Part shown: piece after piece, positions 14,741 to 19,216 of the stretch
Layout: each line of letters starts with the position of its first letter
Position numbering within the stretch: the first letter of the stretch is position 1
Assembly (NCBI GenBank): GCA_043780275.1
Contig: JAYWCV010000083.1
Coordinates: 1-19,216 of the forward strand
DNA: 19,216 bases
From: MGR-bin208 sp043780275
Lineage (GTDB): Bacteria > Bacteroidota > Bacteroidia > Chitinophagales > Chitinophagaceae
Direction: 5' to 3'
Program-made: the position numbers and the translations under genes
The notes under the pieces: model-generated
Database searches by the model: none
What the model was told of the DNA's origin: nothing
The model's input: only the letters and a program-made list of their open reading frames with translations

Positions 14741-16909
14741 ATGATGCTTAAAGCTATAAAATATATGACCAATATGAAAAGACTACCCTTATTACTATTG
14801 ATGCTGAGTGCCGGAGTGTTTTTTGCCTTTCAATCGTTTGGCAATTTTGATAAAACACCTCCTTCCAATTATGACAAAATATTACACAATGTAGGCGAAT
14901 TGTTGATTGGTGGTCATTATAGCCCACAGGATGTAAATGATGCTTTTTCAAAAAATATATTTAAAAAATACTTGGAGGAATTAGATGGAAATAAAAATAT
15001 TTTTTTAAGCGCAGATTTAAAGACTTTAAAAAAATATGAAACGCGGATTGATGATGAAATAAAAGGCGACAAAGTAGAGTTTTTTCTCGAAGCAAGTAAA
15101 CTTTTCACTCAACGAATGGAAGAAGCCTCTAAGTATTATACAGAAATTCTGGCAAACCCATTTAACTTTTCCATCAATGAAAATTTTATCAACGACCAGA
15201 AAAAAGTAGATTATCCGGAAAATGAATTGGCCAGAAAAGATGCATGGAGAAAAAGATTGAAGTACCTGGTTTTAGATCGGTATACAGACTTACTGGATGC
15301 CAGGGAAAGAAATAAAGGTCAAAAAGATTTTATCGTTAAATCGGATGAAGAATTAGAAAAAGAAGCAAGAGAGAAAATTTCTAAAATGATGGAGAGAACT
15401 TTTGAACGGTATCGTTTTAAGTTTTCGGATGATGATAAGTTCAACATTTTTGTAAATGTTATTACCAGTGCAATGGATCCGCATACTACATTCTTTCCGC
15501 CGGTGGATAAACGATATTTTGATGAACAATTAAGTGGAAGTTTCTTTGGTATTGGGGCTTCATTGATTTATGATGAAGGAAATATTAAAATCAACACATT
15601 GGTTGCAGGCAGCCCGGCTTGGAAGTCAGGAGAAGTGGTGGTTGGCGACATTATCAGCAAAGTGGCTCAGGGAAAAGAAGAGCCGGTGGAATTGACCGGA
15701 TTTTTAGTTGAAGATGCGGTTAAGCTTATACGGGGTGCTAAAGGAACCGTTGTAAAACTGACATTTAAAAAGCAAGATGGTTCAGAAAAAATTGTTTCCC
15801 TGATACGTGATAAAATTGTTCAGGACGAAACGTATGCTCGTAGTGCCATTGTAAAAAATGCTACTTCAAAAATTGGTTATATATTTCTGCCAGAGTTTTA
15901 TGCCGATTTTGATGATCCAAAAGGACCAAGATGCGCCGTTGATGTAGCCAAAGAAATTATCAAATTAAAAGCTGAAAATATTGACGGACTGGTAATTGAC
16001 CTTCGAAATAATGGAGGTGGTTCCCTAATGGATGTGGTACAAATGGCTGGCTTGTTTATAGAAGAAGGACCCATTGTACAGGTAAAATCGAGAGACGAAT
16101 TAAGGCCAACTATTTTACGTGACCGGGATAAGTCAATTTTGTATGATGGACCCCTTGTTGTAATGATTAACGAATTCAGTGCTTCTGCTTCCGAAATCTT
16201 TGCAGCTGCAATACAGGATTATAAAAGAGGGGTAATTGTTGGAAGCAGCTCTACTTACGGTAAAGGAACTGTGCAAAGAAATATTGGATTAGACCCTCAA
16301 TCCAACTTATTTAATTCAAATTCGGAGCTTGGAACGGTGAAACTTACATTACAGAAATTCTACCGAATTAATGGTGGATCAACTCAATTGAAAGGTGTCT
16401 ATTCGGATGTTGTAATACCGGATAATTTTGAATATTTAAAGTTCCGGGAAAAAGATAACCCGGATGCATTGCCATGGGATGAAATTGAAAAGTCGCCATT
16501 TACAACCTGGAAATCAGGGTATGATTTAAATACAATTCAGCAAAACAGCAAACAGCGTATAGAAAATACATTGGCTTTTAGAATGATAAAAGAAAATACC
16601 GAGTGGTTATCGAAACAAACGGATGAAGAAATTTCCCTGCAGGTTGATAAATTCCGCGAAATTCAGAAAAAACTGAGAGCAACTTATAAGCAAATTGAAA
16701 CCCTCAATAAATTACCGGTTGAACTTAAAATGTCATTCCTTCCACAGGATGAAAACCGCTTTAGTGCTGATAAGGATAAACAAGCCCGATTTAACCAATG
16801 GTTGAAAAATTTAGGTAATGATATTTATCTGGATCAGGCAATTAAAGTAACAGAAGATATTATTAACCAAAAGAACATGGCTTTAGATGCGAATAAAAAA
16901 GCATTTTAA
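14741..16909 (+). CDS. prc: Carboxy-terminal processing (tail-specific) protease, S41 family
   Basis: The product (722 residues from the first ATG) resembles the E. coli Prc/Tsp type. An N-terminal helical region (about 40-250) is followed by a PDZ domain (about 255-350, GSFFGIGASLIYDEG...LVAGSPAWKSGEV). The S41 protease core has IDGLVIDLRNNGGG, FSASASEIFAAA with the catalytic serine at about 482, and YGKGTVQ with the catalytic lysine at about 508, spacing that matches the Ser-Lys dyad of Tsp. A long C-terminal helical domain follows. It acts in the periplasm on C-termini of envelope proteins. The hydrophobic N-terminal segment starting MKRLPLLLLMLS (ATG at 14774, giving 711 residues) is the likely signal sequence. 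A perfect -7 box ending at 14739 argues against the two ATGs at 14741 and 14744. A shared terminator follows. Confidence 0.93.
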   Translation: MMLKAIKYMTNMKRLPLLLLMLSAGVFFAFQSFGNFDKTPPSNYDKILHNVGELLIGGHYSPQDVNDAFSKNIFKKYLEELDGNKNIFLSADLKTLKKYETRIDDEIKGDKVEFFLEASKLFTQRMEEASKYYTEILANPFNFSINENFINDQKKVDYPENELARKDAWRKRLKYLVLDRYTDLLDARERNKGQKDFIVKSDEELEKEAREKISKMMERTFERYRFKFSDDDKFNIFVNVITSAMDPHTTFFPPVDKRYFDEQLSGSFFGIGASLIYDEGNIKINTLVAGSPAWKSGEVVVGDIISKVAQGKEEPVELTGFLVEDAVKLIRGAKGTVVKLTFKKQDGSEKIVSLIRDKIVQDETYARSAIVKNATSKIGYIFLPEFYADFDDPKGPRCAVDVAKEIIKLKAENIDGLVIDLRNNGGGSLMDVVQMAGLFIEEGPIVQVKSRDELRPTILRDRDKSILYDGPLVVMINEFSASASEIFAAAIQDYKRGVIVGSSSTYGKGTVQRNIGLDPQSNLFNSNSELGTVKLTLQKFYRINGGSTQLKGVYSDVVIPDNFEYLKFREKDNPDALPWDEIEKSPFTTWKSGYDLNTIQQNSKQRIENTLAFRMIKENTEWLSKQTDEEISLQVDKFREIQKKLRATYKQIETLNKLPVELKMSFLPQDENRFSADKDKQARFNQWLKNLGNDIYLDQAIKVTEDIINQKNMALDANKKAF

Positions 16910-16927
16910 AATATACAAAGGAAATTT

Positions 16928-16963
16928 AAAAGCCGTCTCGTTTTAAACGAGACGGCTTTTTTT
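16928..16963. terminator. Bidirectional terminator between prc and the DinB-like gene
   Basis: AAAAGCCGTCTCG and CGAGACGGCTTTT form a perfect inverted repeat with a TTTTAAA centre (16928-16960). It is followed by T on the plus strand (to 16963) and by T on the minus strand in the opposite direction. It serves the convergent genes ending at 16909 (+) and 16962 (-). Confidence 0.9.
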
Positions 16964-17471
16964 ATAAATATCTTTCCTTAATAACTTTTATGTGATGTAA
17001 AACATGGCCTAAAATAATATATCCAATTCCTAAAACATAAATAGCATGTTTATTTGAAATGCCCGATTCATTTAACTGAGTTTCATCAAAGGAATTGAAT
17101 AACATTTCAGACGATTTTCTGACTATTTTAAATTCTTCCAATACTTCATCCCATTTTCTATTCTCTGTTTTGGCATTGCGGGCATATTCATTTTCATCGA
17201 AACCCGGCAATGATTGGGTTTCCTTTCTTGCAAAACATAAGGCCCTGTAACTAAATATTCTTTCAGCATCAATGATATGCTGCAACACTTCTTTGATAGT
17301 CCATTTACCTTCGGCATATTTATCATTCACTTTTTCGGCCGGAATGCTTTCAAAGAAACGGATACATTCTATTGAATTATTCTGAAATGCTTTATAAATA
17401 TCCTCATCAGGAACCAAATTAATATATCCATGATAGAATTCAGGAACTCTTGACAGGTCAGGCATATTCAT
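16962..17471 (-). CDS. DinB superfamily protein (four-helix-bundle, putative metal-binding)
   Basis: The 169-residue product has the DinB/YfiT layout. WTIKEVLQHIIDAERIFSYRAL holds the first conserved histidine (H65). GYIILGHVLHHIKVIKERYL near the C-terminus holds the paired histidines (H156 and H160, or H159), the usual three-His metal site. Members include thiol-S-transferase-like and unknown-function enzymes; the name derives from a damage-inducible gene in Bacillus, but no repair role follows from this. No signal peptide is seen, so it is probably cytosolic. It starts 19 nt after the stop of the exported S8 protease gene on the same strand, so the two are likely co-transcribed. ATG 17471 and ATG 17465 are both possible. 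The function is unknown. Confidence 0.85.
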   Translation of the reverse strand: MNMPDLSRVPEFYHGYINLVPDEDIYKAFQNNSIECIRFFESIPAEKVNDKYAEGKWTIKEVLQHIIDAERIFSYRALCFARKETQSLPGFDENEYARNAKTENRKWDEVLEEFKIVRKSSEMLFNSFDETQLNESGISNKHAIYVLGIGYIILGHVLHHIKVIKERYL

Positions 17472-17490
17472 AATTTATAAAGTTTGATTT

Positions 17491-19155
17491 TTAAAATGCT
17501 TTTAATATTTGTGTTTTCCCTCTTTCAGCTTTTAAGGTAGAAGCCAGTTTTATTGCTTCATAGGCATTCACAATCCCACCGGTTTTAGAAATGTTTTCCA
17601 TTTTTATTTTATCGATGGTTCCGGGTAATAATACATCTTCTGTAACTTTTGAAGTTGATTGCTCAATTACGTATTTCACTTGTTCTGCACTTAAATCGGG
17701 GTAGTAGGATAAAATAAAAGCAGCAATACCTGCAACTACAGGAGAAGCCATACTGGTACCCTGCGAATTGCCATATTCATTACCACCCGGTGTAGTAGAA
17801 TAAATCTTCACACCTGGTGCAAACACATCAACTTCCGCCTTTCCATAATTTGAAAAACCTGCAATATACCCATTGATATTTTTATCGCCACTTGCCCCAA
17901 CGGTAATCCAATTGCTTGCTCTTTTGCCATCTTTTTTAAATACCGGACTTGGAAAATTATCTACACTGTCGATATTCTTAGCATCATTACCGGAAGCATG
18001 TACTAATAATACGCCATTTTTTTGTGCATATTGTACAGCTTCATCCACCCAGTATTTTTCAGGAGAGAAACTTTTTCCAAAACTCATATTGATAACCTTC
18101 GCACCATTATCTACAGCATATCGAATAGCTAAAGCAATATCCTTATCATGTTCATCCCCATCTGGCACAGCTCTTAAAGCCATGATCCGTACATTGTCTG
18201 CAATTCCATCAATTCCAAGATCATTATCCCGTATCGCTGCAATAATACCCGATACATGTGTGCCATGATAAGGGGTGCCTGCCATCACATCATTATTACC
18301 ATAAAAACGATCATTGAAATCGTCATAATTATCTTTTACAATTTCGCCACGATAATCAATAGGTGCTTTGTCGGAAGCTTCTGCTTTTCTTTCTTCAGCA
18401 GAAACATAGTCACTTAAATTTTCAATGAATTCATCATTCGTATTCTCCATCATATCATTTGATTGAAAGAAAAACAGCATGCCGTTTTTTGCTCTCTTTG
18501 TTTCTTCTGTCGGTGGTATAAATTTTTCCAATTCTTGCCCGGTATAAACAGATTTTTTCATGATAATTTTTAAGATATTATCGTTTTTAATGGAAGACGC
18601 TAATACTTTTTGTAAAAGAAGAATATCAATCGTTTCGGGCCTTGATGCACCCAATATATTTTCTGATGCTTTCTTCCATAGTTCATATTTATCCTTGTCT
18701 ACAGCACTTAATTTTTCGCCATTTTCCATTTTTTCAAATTGTAATTTGAATTTATGATAAACCCTTGCCGCTTCATAAGAATCTTTGTCGACATTGCGTC
18801 CATCTTTTCCTCCCAGAAAATTCCAACCATTTACATCATCGATATAACCGTTCTTATCATCATCAATTCCATTCCCCGGAATTTCTTTTGTATTTATCCA
18901 TAAAATTGATTTTAAATCTTCATGTGTCGTGTCAATACCTGAATCTATAACAGCGACTATTACTATTTTGCTTTTTTTCCCTTTTACAAAATTATATGCG
19001 TTTGCCAAACTGATGCCGGAGAAATTGTCTTTTTTCTGATCCAGTAAATGCCAGCCTTTTGGAACTTCTTTGAACGAGGTTTGCGAGAAAAGATTTCCGC
19101 TTGCAAAGATGAATATCAGAATGAACAGGAATTGGGTATTGAATTTATAATTCAT
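17491..19155 (-). CDS. Secreted subtilisin-like serine protease (S8 family) with large insertion
   Basis: The 554-residue product has a signal peptide (about 1-25, LFSQ). The S8 catalytic residues are Asp71 (VIDSGID), His297 (HGTHVSG), oxyanion Asn390 (SGND) and Ser468 (GTSMASP), all intact. Between Asp and His there is an EF-hand-like segment, GNGIDDDKNGYIDDVNGWNF (94-113), common in exported bacterial S8 enzymes. A roughly 175-residue helical, charged insert follows (about 115-290) that classical subtilisins lack. The C-terminus is short, with no type IX sorting domain visible. The enzyme is probably periplasmic or surface-exposed. I see no conventional subtilisin propeptide, only about 45 residues before the core. 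It is likely transcribed with the DinB-like gene 19 nt downstream. Specificity is unknown. Confidence 0.92.
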   Translation of the reverse strand: MNYKFNTQFLFILIFIFASGNLFSQTSFKEVPKGWHLLDQKKDNFSGISLANAYNFVKGKKSKIVIVAVIDSGIDTTHEDLKSILWINTKEIPGNGIDDDKNGYIDDVNGWNFLGGKDGRNVDKDSYEAARVYHKFKLQFEKMENGEKLSAVDKDKYELWKKASENILGASRPETIDILLLQKVLASSIKNDNILKIIMKKSVYTGQELEKFIPPTEETKRAKNGMLFFFQSNDMMENTNDEFIENLSDYVSAEERKAEASDKAPIDYRGEIVKDNYDDFNDRFYGNNDVMAGTPYHGTHVSGIIAAIRDNDLGIDGIADNVRIMALRAVPDGDEHDKDIALAIRYAVDNGAKVINMSFGKSFSPEKYWVDEAVQYAQKNGVLLVHASGNDAKNIDSVDNFPSPVFKKDGKRASNWITVGASGDKNINGYIAGFSNYGKAEVDVFAPGVKIYSTTPGGNEYGNSQGTSMASPVVAGIAAFILSYYPDLSAEQVKYVIEQSTSKVTEDVLLPGTIDKIKMENISKTGGIVNAYEAIKLASTLKAERGKTQILKAF

Positions 19156-19174
19156 GGATGATTATTTAATATTA

Positions 19175-19210
19175 CAAATATGCATTTATAGGCTGTATTC
19201 TAAAACCAAA
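19175..19210 (-). promoter_or_regulatory. Candidate promoter for the S8 protease operon
   Basis: On the minus strand TTTG (19207-19210) and CATATTTG (19175-19182, one mismatch to TAnnTTTG) are 24 bp apart. The -7 box ends 19 nt before the ATG. Spacing is at the long end, so this is tentative. Confidence 0.3.
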
Positions 19211-19216
19211 TTAAAA

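Noticed and set aside
3471..16963. Terminators at 3471-3500 and 16928-16963 as copies of one repeat
   Set aside because: They share GCCGTCTC in the stem, but the loops and opposite arms differ, and this is common in independent terminators.
17873..18268. 131-codon open frame on the plus strand inside the S8 protease gene
   Set aside because: It is antisense to the catalytic region of a clearly conserved protein, has no recognisable motif and no promoter-like box.
1..19216. CRISPR array, prophage or complete insertion sequence
   Set aside because: No regularly spaced repeats, phage structural genes, integrase or transposase frames were seen on either strand.

Overview
The window looks like a chromosomal segment from a member of the Bacteroidota, probably Chitinophagaceae or a close relative. 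The reasons are the low G+C composition, two TonB-dependent outer-membrane receptors with N-terminal carboxypeptidase-regulatory-like domains, the long form of PurM, very few Shine-Dalgarno sequences, and recurring promoter -7 boxes resembling the Bacteroidota consensus TAnnTTTG, often seen here as TATTTTTGC. The assignment is inferred from protein style and promoter type, not from a database search.

Layout. 1-231 (-) is the 5' part of purC, cut by the window edge. 385-3174 (+) is a TonB-dependent receptor ending in a clear terminator. 3175-3529 holds no gene but contains a compact element with 12-bp perfect inverted repeats and abutting 7-bp direct repeats. 3530-4507 (-) is a membrane-anchored coiled-coil protein of unknown function. 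4692-5690 (+) is holA (DNA polymerase III delta). ribF (5748-6677, -) and purM (6748-7929, +) are divergent. ftsE (8036-8725, +) runs tail-to-tail into a two-gene glycosyltransferase operon (8703-10918, -). 11043-13679 (-) is a second TonB-receptor-type protein with a glycine-rich run. 13803-14417 (-) is a DUF445 membrane protein downstream of tRNA-His(GTG) (14468-14542, -). 14741 (or 14774)-16909 (+) is a Prc/Tsp-type periplasmic protease. 16962-17471 (-) is a DinB-fold protein, and 17491-19155 (-) is an exported subtilisin-like protease.

Most of the content is core housekeeping: purine synthesis (purC, purM), flavin cofactors (ribF), replication (holA), division or envelope (ftsE) and envelope proteolysis (prc, S8 protease). 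Surface functions (two receptors, two glycosyltransferases) are interspersed. Genes are mostly monocistronic with short intergenic regions. The two evident operons are the glycosyltransferase pair and the S8 protease-DinB pair.

I see no CRISPR array, prophage, intact insertion sequence, or obvious defence or secretion system. The most unusual feature is the MITE-like element at 3280-3408. Others are a palindromic operator-like cluster upstream of the second receptor (13709-13735), -7 boxes so close to start codons that some mRNAs may be nearly leaderless, and start-codon corrections for ribF, the DUF445 gene and prc.
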